Positions 9,885 to 19,035 are shown, counted from the first letter of the stretch. The stretch: DNA of 64,000 nucleotides from Rhodoplanes sp963712435 (GCA_963712435.1 CAVQIB010000010.1:62001-126000); one strand, 5' to 3'. The notes: generated from the sequence alone by a model not told the origin. Translations and numbers: made by a program.

Positions 9885-10394
9885 TCACGCAGACCAGGCG
9901 AAGGCGATCTTGTCGAGCGTTTTCGCGCCGAACGTTTCCGCGGAACGAGCGACCGGACGCCCCCCCAATGCGCGGTAGAAGTCGACCGCCGGATCATTGT
10001 CCGACAGCGCCCAGACCACGACGCTCTTCATGCCGCATTGGGCGAGGTCGCGCCGCGCGGCGGTGAACAGCCGCCGGCCGAAGCCGAGCCCCTGGAATTC
10101 CGGGCGCATGTAGAGCTCGTAGACCTCCCCGTCATAGGGCAGGCTGCGCGCGCGGTTGCGGCCGAAATTGACATAACCGGCGATCGTCTCGCCGAACACG
10201 AACAGGGACACGCGGCTGCCTTTGCGGATCGCGCCGTCCCACCACACCGGGCCGCGCCGCACGATCAGCTTTTCCAGTTCCGGCCCGGGAATGATGCCGC
10301 GATAAGCGCTCCGCCATGCCTCGTCATGCGTCGCCGCCACCGACAAGGCATCGGAGGGTCTCGCGCGACGGATTTCGATAAGGACGGTGCTCAT
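9885..10394 (-). CDS. GNAT-family N-acetyltransferase
   Basis: 169 residues with the GNAT core: an N-terminal RRARPSDALSVAATHDEAWRS, the acceptor-side helix, beta-4 YELYMRPEFQGLGFGRRL containing the Q-x-x-G-x-G/A acetyl-CoA pyrophosphate loop, and a C-terminal NDPAVDFYRALGGRPV. The start at ATG 10394 (MSTVLIEIRRARPS) is used rather than the longer frame start because homology begins there. The acceptor substrate (protein N-terminus, amine or antibiotic) cannot be inferred. It is monocistronic and divergent from the macrodomain gene. Confidence 0.82.
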   Translation of the reverse strand: MSTVLIEIRRARPSDALSVAATHDEAWRSAYRGIIPGPELEKLIVRRGPVWWDGAIRKGSRVSLFVFGETIAGYVNFGRNRARSLPYDGEVYELYMRPEFQGLGFGRRLFTAARRDLAQCGMKSVVVWALSDNDPAVDFYRALGGRPVARSAETFGAKTLDKIAFAWSA

Positions 10395-10597
10395 ACAAGC
10401 AGTAAAAACCATTGCGCCAGTATGCTTCAAGTAGGAGCTGATACTTACGCCGATTCGCGTGCACACCTGTTGCGTCCTGGACACAACTGCGATAGGCGAA
10501 ATGCGTAGAATCGCGCTGGTCGCGCGTGATCGTGCAACTGCTCGACCGCTTCAGGGCTCTCTTCGCGCGCCGACGCGATTGATGGCGAGGCCCAGCC

Positions 10598-11158
10598 ATG
10601 CCCCTTCCCCAGCCTGTCGCATCGACCAGGATCGGCCGTTCGGCCATCGAGATCATCGTCGCCGACATAACGGCGCTCGCGGTCGACGCGATCGTCAATG
10701 CGGCGAACAGCAGCCTGGCCGGCGGCGGCGGCGTCGACGGCGCGATTCACCGCGCGGCCGGCCCGGAACTGCTGGCGGCGTGCCGCAAGCTCGGCGGCTG
10801 CGACACCGGCTCCGCCAAGATCACGCCTGGGTTCCGCCTGCCGGCGAAACACGTCATTCACGCCGTCGGGCCGGTATGGTCGGGCGGCGGGAAAGACGAG
10901 GAAGCGCTGCTTGCGTCGTGCTACCGGACCGCGATCAAGCTCGTGCGCGACCATAGGCTCGCCTCGCTCGCCTATTCGGCGATTTCCACCGGGATCTACG
11001 GCTTTCCCGCCGATCGCGCCGCCCGGATCGCGGTCGGAACGGTCGCCGCTGAGCTCTCCGCCGATCCCGGCTCGATCGAGCGCGTGGTGTTCTGCTGCTT
11101 CAGCCGCGAGTTCGCCGACCATCACGAAAATGCGCTGCGGGAGCTCGGGCGCGCGTGA
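10598..11158 (+). CDS. Macrodomain protein, O-acetyl-ADP-ribose deacetylase type
   Basis: 186 residues forming one MacroD-type macrodomain. The diagnostic ADP-ribose pocket is intact: IVNAANSSLAGGGGVDGAIH, then LPAKHVIHAVGPVW and the diphosphate loop SAISTGIYGFP. These enzymes hydrolyse O-acetyl-ADP-ribose and remove mono-ADP-ribose from acidic residues. The protein should be cytosolic. A short N-terminal extension (MPLPQPVAS) precedes the fold. It ends just before the convergent cobS stop. I see no partner ADP-ribosyltransferase or sirtuin nearby. Confidence 0.88.
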   Translation: MPLPQPVASTRIGRSAIEIIVADITALAVDAIVNAANSSLAGGGGVDGAIHRAAGPELLAACRKLGGCDTGSAKITPGFRLPAKHVIHAVGPVWSGGGKDEEALLASCYRTAIKLVRDHRLASLAYSAISTGIYGFPADRAARIAVGTVAAELSADPGSIERVVFCCFSREFADHHENALRELGRA

Positions 11159-11168
11159 GCGCGGCGGA

Positions 11169-11940
11169 CTACGCGATCGTGGCGACCAGCAGGACCAGTG
11201 ATTCGCCCGCTTGCTCCAGGGCTCCCGCGACATCGCCGGTTTGCCCGCCGATCTGCCGGTTGCTCAACCAGAGCAATGCAACCGATAGCGGCGGCAAGAG
11301 CGATCATGCCGACAAACGCGGTCGTCACGGCAATGCGAGCGCGAGCGTCGCGGCGCCGATGAGGCCCGCCGTCACCGCGTTCGCGAGCGAGGGCCGGCCG
11401 GCGCCGGCGGAGAGCCCATCGGAGCGCGCCGGCGGCGCCAGGCGCAGAAAGATCGGCAGGATCGCCCGGGCGGCGCCATGCGCCGCGATCAAGGCCGGCG
11501 CAACCAGCGCGGGTTCGGCGAGCGCGGCAAGCGCGCCGACCCGCAGCAGGATCGACAGCAAGAGCGCGCACACGCCATAGGTCCCGATGCGGCTGTCGCG
11601 CATGATGGCGAGCTTGCGTTCGCGCGTCGCGCCGCCGCCGAAGCCGTCGGCCGTGTCGGCCAATCCATCTTCGTGCAGGCAGCCGGTGACGCCAAGCGTC
11701 GCCGCGACGGTCAGCGTTGCGCAGATGAGCGGCGCAAGGCCGAGCTTGTAGGCGAGCCAATAGACCGCTGCGCCGATGGCGCCGACCAGCGCCCCGGCGA
11801 TCGGCATGGCCCAGCTCGCGCGCGCGATATCGGCGCCCTCGACAGCGCGCGGCATGCGCAAACGGCAGCCGGGTGAGAAAAAGCACGGCGATCTTGATGT
11901 CATTCGCGCGACCGCGCATCGACGGCTTTGACTCAGTCAT
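11169..11940 (-). CDS. cobS: Adenosylcobinamide-GDP ribazoletransferase (frameshifted)
   Basis: Joins adenosylcobinamide-GDP and alpha-ribazole in the last steps of cobalamin assembly; an integral membrane enzyme. The pieces read NDIKIAVLFLTRLPFAHA (start frame), then IARASWAMPIAGALVGAIGAAVYW, the conserved GCLHEDGLADTADGFGGGATRERKL, MRDSRIGTYG and several hydrophobic helices. The tail LSNRQIGGQTGDVAGALEQ ends at 11169. Indels lie near 11865, 11325 and 11285. The full span fits the usual ~250-residue enzyme. No other cob genes are in the window, so it is detached from the main cobalamin cluster. Confidence 0.88.
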
Positions 11941-12083
11941 GGCTCCCGGCCGTTGTCCTTGGTCATCACGCCGCGGCCGCGGTGATTGATTCGCCGCCGC
12001 CCGCGCGCTCGCCTTTCGTCATGCTACCGCGATCATGCAGAGACGCAGAACAGCATCAGCCGCATAAGCAACGCAGGCAAGAG

Positions 12084-13088
12084 CTAACGCGGCGCGGCGG
12101 CGCGGCGGAGCCGGTCGTTGATCGCCGCCCCGAGCCCGTGGTCGGGAATCGCCATCACGGCGATGGCGGTCGCCCCGCGCCGGTCGAGTTCGCGCAAGTA
12201 GGCGAACAGGTTGGCCGCGGCCTCGATGAGGTCGCCGTTCTCCGACAGATTGAGCAAGGCTGCCGCCGTGCCCGCCCCTTCCGGCAAGGCCGGGCCGAAG
12301 GCGAGCAGCGCCTCCCCCGGACGCACGCGCTTCACGCCCAGCCGCAAGGCGGAGCGCGGCGCATAATGCGAGGACAGCATGCCGGGGGCGAGCGGCGCCT
12401 CCGCGTCGGCGGGAGCAAGCGAGGGCGGCGGCTGCGCCAGGTGGCGCCCGAGCGCCCGCTCGATCTGCTCGCGCGCCACCCCGCCCGGCCGCAGCAGTTG
12501 CGGCGCGCCGCCCACACAGGCGACGATCGCCGATTCGAGGCCGATCGTGGTCGGTCCGCCGTCGATGATCAGATCGATCCGGCCGCCGAGATCGGCCAGC
12601 ACATGCGCCGCGGTGGTGGGAGAGACATGCCCGGAGCGGTTGGCCGAGGGCGCGACCACCGGCCGGTCGAGCGCCACCAGCAGGGCGCGCGCAACCGGAT
12701 GATCGGGCACGCGCAGCGCGATGGTGTCTAGCCCGGCGGTCGCAAGCTCGGCGACCCCGCAGTCCGGCGCGCGCGGCGCCACGAGCGTGAGCGGGCCGGG
12801 CCAGAACGCAGCCGCCAGCCGCTCCGCCGCGGCGTCGAGGCGGCCGAGCTCCCGGGCTGCAGCCAGATCGGCCACATGCACGATCAAAGGGTTGAACAAG
12901 GGCCGTCCCTTCGCCAGATAGAGCCGGGCGACGGCGTCGCCATTGGTCGCGTCGGCCCCGAGCCCGTAAACGGTCTCGGTCGGGAAAGCGACGAGGCCGC
13001 CGGCGGCCAGGCATCGGACCGCCGTCTCGATCGCCTCGGGTCGCGCCGCGAGGACGGGCGTCGGACCTGCCGTCACCGTGCCATTCAC
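12084..13088 (-). CDS. tsaC: L-threonylcarbamoyladenylate synthase, Sua5 type
   Basis: 334 residues. The N-terminal YrdC/TsaC domain (~10-210) makes threonylcarbamoyl-AMP from Thr, bicarbonate and ATP for the t6A37 modification of ANN-decoding tRNAs. It shows VAFPTETVYGLGADA, YLAKGRPLFNPLIVH and PSANRSGHVSPTTA. A C-terminal Sua5 domain follows a linker containing APGMLSSHYAPR, which makes this the longer Sua5 architecture rather than stand-alone TsaC. It is intact, unlike cobS next door. It lies immediately upstream of, and divergent from, tRNA-Pro. Confidence 0.93.
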   Translation of the reverse strand: MNGTVTAGPTPVLAARPEAIETAVRCLAAGGLVAFPTETVYGLGADATNGDAVARLYLAKGRPLFNPLIVHVADLAAARELGRLDAAAERLAAAFWPGPLTLVAPRAPDCGVAELATAGLDTIALRVPDHPVARALLVALDRPVVAPSANRSGHVSPTTAAHVLADLGGRIDLIIDGGPTTIGLESAIVACVGGAPQLLRPGGVAREQIERALGRHLAQPPPSLAPADAEAPLAPGMLSSHYAPRSALRLGVKRVRPGEALLAFGPALPEGAGTAAALLNLSENGDLIEAAANLFAYLRELDRRGATAIAVMAIPDHGLGAAINDRLRRAAAPR

Positions 13089-13193
13089 GTTCGGTCTCCT
13101 GCTCGCGCTTGCCGCGCTCCGGAATCGCGCGCCTACCCCAGCGCTTGCGGGCGCGCGGCGTGGGGGCTATAAGTCCGGCCTTACCAGCGACAT

Positions 13194-13270
13194 CGGAGTG
13201 TAGCGCAGTCTGGTAGCGCACCTCGTTCGGGACGAGGGGGTCGCAGGTTCAAATCCTGCCACTCCGACCA
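13194..13270 (+). tRNA. tRNA-Pro (anticodon CGG)
   Basis: 77 nucleotides including an encoded CCA. The acceptor stem CGGAGTG (13194-13200) pairs with CACTCCG (13260-13266), followed by discriminator A and CCA. The anticodon arm CCTCG-TTCGGGA-CGAGG gives anticodon CGG. The T loop is GGTTCAAATCC. The D arm is GCGCAGTCTGGTAGCGC. Confidence 0.95.
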
Positions 13271-13401
13271 TTTTTCCTCAGCTTCAAAGGCCGTTGAACC
13301 TGATCCGTACAGAATGAACTGGGCGGGGGTTTGGCGACGCACGCCTGCCCGGCATTCGCGTCCGCCTTGATCGAAGAAATCGCCAGTTTCCGCCCCCGGC
13401 G

Positions 13402-15194
13402 CTACAGATAAAGCCTCTGAATAAGGCTTCGCAAAGCCCGTTTGGCGCGGCCGAACAGGCCGGCCGCCCCGGCGGCGTCCGTATCGCCATCCGCAAGGCG
13501 CAGGCCGACCGTCGTCACATTCCCATCGGTTACTTTGTAGGCGACGAGCGCGATGGCGCCGAGCGGCAAGGCCTCGCCCTCCTCGGGAGGATGACCAAGG
13601 TGGTCGGCGAAATGCTCGGCGACCGATGTTTCGCGGTCCTCGTCCGCCACCTCGACGCCGTAGATTTCCGCGACCGCGCCGAGCGTCACATCGCCGCTCA
13701 CGAAGAAATCGCCGAGGAGACGCGGATCGGGCGCGGCTGGCGGCGGCATCTCGACGAAGAAGCGGTCGAGCGCCGGGGCCTTCTGCGGCGGGGCGAGAAA
13801 ATAGACATGATCGCCCTGCCGGATCAGGCCGGCTTCGGTCGCGGTGAACACCTCTTCGTCGCGCACGACCAGCATCAGCTTCGCCCAGGGCGGCACGATT
13901 TGCGGCGCAGAAACGGGTTGTTGGCCTGCACGTGGTAGCCGACCAGCTCCTGTTCGAGCTGGCCGGGAAGGTCGAGTTCGACCCGCCGCGGCGCGGGGTC
14001 GGCGCGCGGCAGAGCCATGCGCAGGAGGCGCGCCGCCGGCGCGAGCGTCCAGCCCTGGATGAGCAGCGACACGATCACGACGACGAAGCCGATATTGAAA
14101 TAGACTTGCGCATTGGCGAGCCCGACCAGCAGCGGTATCGAGGCGAGGAAAATGCCGACCGCGCCGCGCAAACCGACCCAGGAAATGAACGCCTTCTCCC
14201 GCCAGGAAAAACGGAATGGGGTTAGGCAGAGAAACACGGCGAGCGGCCGCGCGAACACCATCAGGACCGCGGCCACGGCGAGCGCGGGCGTCGCATACCG
14301 CAGCAATTGCTCGGGCCAGGCGAGCAGGCCGAGCAGAACGAACATCACGATCTGCGCCAGCCAGGTCACCGCGTCGAGGAACACGACGACGGTGCCGTGG
14401 GCGCGCGTCGGGCGGTTGCCCACCATCAGTCCGGCGAGATAGACGGCGAGGAAGCCGGACGCGTGCACCGCCTGGCCCAGCGCGAACAGGCCGAGCGCCG
14501 CGGTGGCGACGAACGGGGCGTGCAGACCTTGCGGGAGCGCGAGCCGATTGAGGGCGAGCACGATCAACCGGCCGCCGAGGACGCCGATGACCGCGCCGCC
14601 CAGCCCCTGCCCCACCAGGCTTGCCGCGACCATCGTCCATGGCCGATCGCCGGTGAGGAGGAGCTCCACCAGCAGGATCGTCAGAAAAATCGCGAACGGG
14701 TCGTTGGTGCCGGATTCGATCTCGAGCGTCGCCGCCACCCGCTGACGCAGCCGCAGGCCGCGCGCGCGCAGCAGGAACAGCACGGCGGCGGCGTCGGTCG
14801 ACGCCACCACCGCCCCGACGAGGAGCGCTTCGATCCAGTTGAACCCCATGAGCATGACGGCCACGGGCGCGGTGAACGCGGCCGTCATCAGCACGCCGAG
14901 CGTCGCCAGCACGAGCGACGGCGCGAGCACGCTGCGGAACGTGGCGAACCGCGTGCGCAGCCCGCCGTCGAACAGGATCAAGGCAAGCGCAATCGAGCCG
15001 ACGAGATAGGTCAGCCGCACGTCGTCGAAACGCATGCCGCCGGGGCCCGACTCGCCCGCGAGCATACCGAGCAGCAAGAATATGAGAAGCAGCGGCGCGC
15101 CGAAACGCAACGCGACCAGGCTCGACAGAATGCCGGCGAGCACAAGCACCGCGCCGAACAGGATGGAGAGGCTGACTGAATCGAGCAATGCCAT
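13402..15194 (-). CDS. cvrA: Potassium/proton antiporter, CPA1 family with RCK-C domain (one frameshift)
   Basis: Membrane exchanger of the NhaP2/CvrA group. About 12 hydrophobic helices begin MALLDSVSLSILFGAVLVLAG. Core motifs are FDGGLRTR, the ion-site segment VVASTDAAAVLFLLR, EIESGTNDPFAIFLT and SWVGLRGAVGIFLASIP. The C-terminal cytosolic part has a TrkA-C/RCK-like domain (KLMLVVRDEE..IRQGDHVYFLAP) and a CorC-HlyC-like tail. A one-base loss near 13898 (reads FLRRKSCRPGRS, stop; the other frame continues IVPPWAKLM) splits it. Joined length is about 597 residues, as expected for the family. Confidence 0.87.
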
Positions 15195-15295
15195 GGGGCG
15201 GAGACGATCCGGGTCAGGCCGAGCCGGTTCGGCGCGCCGGGTCACACGCCACTCGAGCAAGGTTCGCTGAAGCTGAACCGGTCATCGATTTCACT

Positions 15296-15364
15296 CGTCC
15301 CCGCGCAAGCGGGGGGCCCAATGATTGCTCAAGAAACCGGCTTCCCGCTTGCGCGGGAGTGAGC
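15296..15364. repeat. Family A intergenic repeat with inverted halves
   Basis: Lies in the 483-base space 15195-15677. CCCCGCGCAAGCGGGG (15300-15315) and CTTCCCGCTTGCGCGGGAGTGAG (about 15342-15364) are opposing copies of a GCGCAAGCGGG unit around a short centre that can pair into a long hairpin. The same unit recurs near 34311-34475. The rest of the space holds only one doubtful small reading frame. Confidence 0.6.
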
Positions 15365-15388
15365 GGAATGCGGATCAACCGGAGCGAA

Positions 15389-15532
15389 CTAAGCTCTAGC
15401 GTATAGAATGACATCATGACCGGCTCTCAACCAGTTCGCTCGTCTCGGGCTCAAGGTTGCGATCTCTTCCGGATCGAATTGCCGATCTCGTCTCTCGCCG
15501 GCTAACGTAACACGCGCGATCACATTGTACAT
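15389..15532 (-). CDS. Possible small protein, unknown
   Basis: A 47-residue reading frame starting MYNVIARVTLAGERRDRQFD and ending HDVILYARA. The pattern (small beta-like segment, PEEI..LSPRRANWL..G) is loosely like short proteins with a 'VxLxxxxAxxLxxxG' arrangement found near phage tail genes, but no phage genes are here. Upstream GAGCGGAA may be a weak ribosome site. Base composition is less GC-rich than neighbours. Reported as doubtful. Confidence 0.25.
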   Translation of the reverse strand: MYNVIARVTLAGERRDRQFDPEEIATLSPRRANWLRAGHDVILYARA

Positions 15533-15677
15533 TTCCGCTCGGCAACGTAAGACATCCGGTAAGATCAGGACATTGCGCTTTATTGAGGCGGGCGAGAACA
15601 TCCGGCTCGCATGACAATCGGTGAGCTGCGGCCGTTCGCCCGGTCGAACGAAGGGGTTCACCGGAAGGAGACGGACG

Positions 15678-16031
15678 ATGCCAAATTCGGTTCTTTTGAT
15701 TTATTTCGGCGCCTCACTGGTCATGCCCGTTGCGGACAAGGTGCCCAGTTTCGACGTCACCGGGAGCTGCAAGGCGGTCGCGGCGTTAGGTCTTGCCGAA
15801 TTGCAGAGCCCTGAGGCCTGCATTCGCGACGAACAAGCCGCGCATACCGAGCTTCAGCAGAAATGGGTGTCGTTTCCCGCCGCCGACCGCAGCCGCTGCG
15901 TCACCGAAACGATGATCGGCAATAATCCGAGTTACGTCGAGATCCTCACCTGCCTGCAGCTGACGCAGGAGGCCGACGCACTTCCCACGCCGCTGCTGGG
16001 CGCAAGCAAGACCAAGCGTGGAATCAAATAG
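15678..16031 (+). CDS. Small secreted protein, conserved in Rhizobiales, function unknown
   Basis: 117 residues from ATG 15678, preceded by GAAGGAGA. The first ~20 residues (MPNSVLLIYFGASLVMPVADK) are hydrophobic and may act as a signal or anchor. The body has SCKAVAALGLAELQSPEACIRDEQ and WVSFPAADRSRCVTETMIG..PSYVEILTCLQL, with four cysteines suited to two disulfides. The same layout is seen in many uncharacterised Bradyrhizobium proteins. The role is unknown; periplasmic location is inferred. Confidence 0.75.
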   Translation: MPNSVLLIYFGASLVMPVADKVPSFDVTGSCKAVAALGLAELQSPEACIRDEQAAHTELQQKWVSFPAADRSRCVTETMIGNNPSYVEILTCLQLTQEADALPTPLLGASKTKRGIK

Positions 16032-16144
16032 CGGCGTTCGCCGGCCCATCGCCGAAAAACGCCCGCCCCTTTCATTCTCGGCGCTTCCGCTGCCGCGCGC
16101 TTCGACGCGCAAGGCCGTGCCGCATCGGAGGGTTTGCGTGACGG

Positions 16145-16166
16145 CTGTGTGACTTCGCTCACACAG
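16145..16166 (+). promoter_or_regulatory. Perfect inverted repeat upstream of secreted-protein gene
   Basis: CTGTGTGA (16145-16152) and TCACACAG (16159-16166) flank CTTCGC. The 8-bp arms are about 85 bases before the ATG at 16252 and could be an RNA hairpin or an operator. No U-tract follows, so it is not a standard terminator. Confidence 0.35.
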
Positions 16167-16251
16167 GCGGAGAACTCTATTCCGCAGACGATGACTAATG
16201 GGCGTCGCGGTCGTCGACCGCTTGCATAACCCAACGTCAACGGAGAGTTCC

Positions 16252-16485
16252 ATGCTGATCAAATCGAAGTTTGCAGGCGTCGCACTGGCGGCGATCGTGC
16301 TTGCCGGTGGCCTCGTCGCCGGCGCCGGCCAGGCGCAGGCGCATAAGTTTCACGGCGGATTCCACCGCGGCTTCGGCTGGGGCGGCGGCTTCCACCGGAG
16401 CTACCACTACAACACGTGCCGGTGGGTGCCGAGATTCAACGTCTATGGCGACTATATCGGCTCCGTGCGCGCCTGCCCCTGGTGA
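16252..16485 (+). CDS. Small exported Gly/His-rich protein
   Basis: 77 residues. The start at ATG 16252 follows CGGAGAG. A clear Sec signal peptide, MLIKSKFAGVALAAIVLAGG followed by LVAGAGQAQA, is predicted to be cut before HKFHG. The mature part is only about 47 residues: Gly/His/Phe-rich (HKFHGGFHRGFGWGGGFHR), then NTCRWVPRFNVYGDYIGSVRACPW with two Cys that could form a disulfide. Such proteins are frequent in Hyphomicrobiales genomes with no known role; metal or surface binding is a guess from the His content. A strong terminator follows. Confidence 0.72.
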   Translation: MLIKSKFAGVALAAIVLAGGLVAGAGQAQAHKFHGGFHRGFGWGGGFHRSYHYNTCRWVPRFNVYGDYIGSVRACPW

Positions 16486-16543
16486 GGGCACGCGCACGAT
16501 CGTCGATCGGACCGCGCAAGCCCCCGCTTCGCCGGGCCGACCC

Positions 16544-16579
16544 GCCCGCCCGAACGCCACACGGGCGGGCTTTTCTTTT
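16544..16579 (+). terminator. Rho-independent terminator
   Basis: GCCCGCCCG (16544-16552) pairs perfectly with CGGGCGGGC (16562-16570) around a nine-base loop and is followed by TTTTCTTTT. It sits about 60 bases after the small exported protein gene and, read in reverse, would follow nothing. Confidence 0.9.
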
Positions 16580-16602
16580 GCCGAACTCCGAGCCGGCAGG
16601 CG

Positions 16603-16890
16603 CTATCGCGCGTGCGCTCGCGGCCGTTCCGCTCGCCTTTCCCGCAGTTTGAAATAGAGAATGACGGCGAGCAGAGCGAGGCTGACGCTGTTCGCGACGA
16701 TTATGACGCCGTCGCTCTGAAGAATCCCATACACGATCCATAACGCGATCCCCACCGCGAGAATGGAAAACATCCGGAGCGACAGATCGCCGGTCTTGCC
16801 GGTCTCCCAGCACTTCTTCACCTGCGGCAGGTAGGAGAGCGTGGTGCAGAAAGCCGCCAGCAGACCGATCAGGGTGGTGAGCGAGACCAT
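16603..16890 (-). CDS. SemiSWEET-family transporter
   Basis: 95 residues, exactly one triple-helix bundle. Helix 1 is LIGLLAAFCTTLSYLPQVKK with the PQ-loop motif SYLPQ; helix 2 is SLRMFSILAVGIALWIVYGI; helix 3 is IIVANSVSLALLAVILYF with the conserved Asn. Bacterial SemiSWEETs dimerise to form a pore for mono- or disaccharides. The substrate is unknown. The basic C-terminal tail RERRAERPRAHAR is cytosolic. It is probably transcribed alone, convergent with the exported-protein gene and separated from it by the terminator. Confidence 0.88.
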   Translation of the reverse strand: MVSLTTLIGLLAAFCTTLSYLPQVKKCWETGKTGDLSLRMFSILAVGIALWIVYGILQSDGVIIVANSVSLALLAVILYFKLRERRAERPRAHAR

Positions 16891-16969
16891 GCGGGCTCAA
16901 ACCCGGGCCATAGCCTGCGGTTCCCGCCTTCGCCGGCGCGCAACGCCCATCCGCTTGCGCGGAGAGTCT

Positions 16970-17794
16970 TCACGCCGCATGCGCGGTCAGGTCGCCTTCG
17001 CGATGGTCGCGCAGCAGCCGGTTGACGAACCCGGCAATCGCAGAGAGCGTCGCCTCCGGCGCTTCCCGTTGCGGCGAATGCCGCGCGCCGGGCAGGAGCG
17101 CGACCTCGACCGGGCAATAGCACTCCTGTCGCGCCGCCTCGATCTGGCGGACGGTGCCGTATTGGTCCGCTTCGCCCTGCACGATCAGGATCGGCACCCG
17201 GATGTAAGCGAGTTCCTCCGTGATGTCCCAGTTGCGGAACGCGGGATCGAGCCACACATCGTTCCAGCCGCGGAACGCATTGTCGACGTCGGCGTGATAG
17301 CGGGCGAGACGCTCGCGCAGATCGGTCGTCGCATAGGCTTGGCCGGCGTCGGCGATCGCCGCAATCCCTGAGTCCTCGGTGAAGAAATGCGGCGCGATCA
17401 GCACGAGGCCGCGCACGCGGTGGTCCTCGACATTGCCGGAATAAATGGTCGCGATCGACGCTCCGTCGCTGTGCCCGACCAGGAGGCCGCGGCGAAAGCC
17501 GATCGCGTCGAGCAGCCGCGGCAGGATGGACAACGCCTCGGCGTGCATATAGGTCACCGGACGCGGCAGGGTCGCCCGGCTGGAGCGCCCATAGCCCGCG
17601 CGCGAATAGACGAAGACGCCGGCCCCCGTCTGCGCCGAGAGCTTTTCGGGAAAGTCCCCCCACATGGCGACCGAGCCGAGCCCCTCGTGCAGGAGCACGA
17701 GCGTCGGCGCCTCGTTCGGCTGCGGCCCGATCATCCGATACTCGAGCCGCGCATCCGCAATGTCGAGAAAGCCTTCTTGGGAGAGGGGCGCCAT
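16970..17794 (-). CDS. Alpha/beta-hydrolase
   Basis: 274 residues with a complete alpha/beta-hydrolase fold: strand and oxyanion region VLLHEGLGSVAMWGDFP, nucleophile elbow GHSDGASIATIYSG (catalytic Ser), acid region VPILIVQGEADQYG (Asp) and catalytic His in LPGARHSPQREAPE. HEGLG replaces the common HGxxG. Closest in appearance to small soluble esterase or C-C hydrolase groups; the substrate is unclear. The start at 17794 gives MAPLSQEGFLDIADARLEYR. Intact and apparently monocistronic. Confidence 0.85.
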   Translation of the reverse strand: MAPLSQEGFLDIADARLEYRMIGPQPNEAPTLVLLHEGLGSVAMWGDFPEKLSAQTGAGVFVYSRAGYGRSSRATLPRPVTYMHAEALSILPRLLDAIGFRRGLLVGHSDGASIATIYSGNVEDHRVRGLVLIAPHFFTEDSGIAAIADAGQAYATTDLRERLARYHADVDNAFRGWNDVWLDPAFRNWDITEELAYIRVPILIVQGEADQYGTVRQIEAARQECYCPVEVALLPGARHSPQREAPEATLSAIAGFVNRLLRDHREGDLTAHAA

Positions 17795-17989
17795 CGCATC
17801 GCTCCTGACTTCGAAGTCTGCGCAGGACTTTAACCCGATTCAGCATGGAAAAGCAGCGCCTCGCAAGCCGCTCGGGACCCGCGGCACGCAACCGGCTGCT
17901 GTCATAAGGGCGCGCGCTTGCTCGGCGTATCGTTGTCTCGTCTCGTCGTGTGACTTCACGCCAGCCTCGTGTGTGCGTTATGGTGAAGC

Positions 17990-18370
17990 ATGACTGATTC
18001 GATCGACCGACTCTACGACGCGGTGCTGGAGGCGATGGATGCTCATCCATCCTCCTCGCGCACGGCGCGCCTGCTCAAGGCGGGGCGCAGCAAGATCGCC
18101 AAGAAGGTCGCCGAGGAAGCGGTCGAGGTCGTGATCGAAGCCATGCTGGACCACCGGGATGCGGTGGTGCGTGAAAGCGCCGATCTCCTCTACAATCTCG
18201 CCGTGCTTTGGGCCTCGGTCGACATCGAACCGAAGGCCGTCTGGAAGGAAATGCAACGGCGGGAGCGACTGTTCGGCATCGCCGAGAAGCTCGCCAAGCA
18301 ACCCGGCCTGTTGAAGGCCCGGCGTAAGATACCACCGGCGACCGCCGTGCGGATGCGCAAGCGCGGATGA
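17990..18370 (+). CDS. hisE: Phosphoribosyl-ATP diphosphatase-like (orphan HisE)
   Basis: 126 residues, all-alpha MazG/HisE fold. The metal-binding EExxE arrangement is present in KKVAEEAVEVVIEAM together with VRESADLLYNLAVLW. HisE hydrolyses PR-ATP to PR-AMP, the second step of histidine synthesis. No other his genes are nearby and the C-terminus has an extra basic tail (KARRKIPPATAVRMRKRG), so this may be a second, specialised copy. It heads a co-directional set with the YqaA gene and the COG4091 dehydrogenase. Confidence 0.75.
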   Translation: MTDSIDRLYDAVLEAMDAHPSSSRTARLLKAGRSKIAKKVAEEAVEVVIEAMLDHRDAVVRESADLLYNLAVLWASVDIEPKAVWKEMQRRERLFGIAEKLAKQPGLLKARRKIPPATAVRMRKRG

Positions 18371-18435
18371 GCAGGCGCGCCGCAGCCCCCGGCGGGCGCA
18401 TGGACATGGACGCCGCGGCCGGCTAAGCAGGCCGC

Positions 18436-19017
18436 ATGCTGCGACAGCTTTACAACTGGTGCATCCAGGCCGCCGGCAAACCGTACGCGAGCTGGATTCT
18501 CGGGGCGGTCTCGTTCACCGAAAGCTCGTTCTTTCCCCTCCCGCCCGACACCATGCTCGTCCCGATGGCGCTCGCGCGGCCGGACAAGGCCTACCACTAC
18601 GCCGCGGTGTGCACCGTCGCTTCGGTCCTCGGCGGCATACTGGGCTATGCGATCGGCCACTATCTCTACGAATCGGTCGGCCTGTGGCTGATCAGCCTGT
18701 ACGGCTATGGCGACAAGGTCGAGACGTTCCGCGAGGCCTATGCGCGCTGGGGCAGCTGGATCATCCTGATCAAGGGGGCGACGCCGATCCCCTACAAGAT
18801 CGTCACGATCACCTCCGGCTTCGCCGGGTACAATTTTTTCATGTTCGTGCTGCTGTCGGTGATCACGCGCGGCGCACGCTTCTATCTCACCGCATTCCTG
18901 CTCAGCCGGTATGGACCGCAGGCGCGCGAGGCGATCGAAAAGCGGCTCGGCTTCTGGTTCAGCGTGTTCCTGATCGCGCTGATCGGCGGCATCATCGTCG
19001 CCGTCTACGTATTCTGA
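18436..19017 (+). CDS. YqaA-family (SNARE-associated/VTT-like) membrane protein
   Basis: 193 residues with a DedA/VTT-like arrangement. The re-entrant N-terminal region is WILGAVSFTESSFFPLPPDTMLVPMAL, then helices VCTVASVLGGILGYAIGHYLY, a second re-entrant segment GSWIILIKGATPIPYKIVTITSGFAG and the final helix FSVFLIALIGGIIVAVYVF. The paired Glu/Pro-rich re-entrant loops are the family's hallmark. Related DedA proteins move lipids across the membrane; YqaA members are uncharacterised. It starts 66 bases after hisE and is followed at once by the COG4091 gene. Confidence 0.85.
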   Translation: MLRQLYNWCIQAAGKPYASWILGAVSFTESSFFPLPPDTMLVPMALARPDKAYHYAAVCTVASVLGGILGYAIGHYLYESVGLWLISLYGYGDKVETFREAYARWGSWIILIKGATPIPYKIVTITSGFAGYNFFMFVLLSVITRGARFYLTAFLLSRYGPQAREAIEKRLGFWFSVFLIALIGGIIVAVYVF

Positions 19018-19035
19018 GCCGCGTGGGAGAGCGGC

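Noticed and set aside
9428..9997. Separate gene upstream of mch
   Set aside because: Its middle part is simply the mch protein in a shifted frame (GSRFAVQSSDEFARALG), so it belongs to the frameshifted mch gene.
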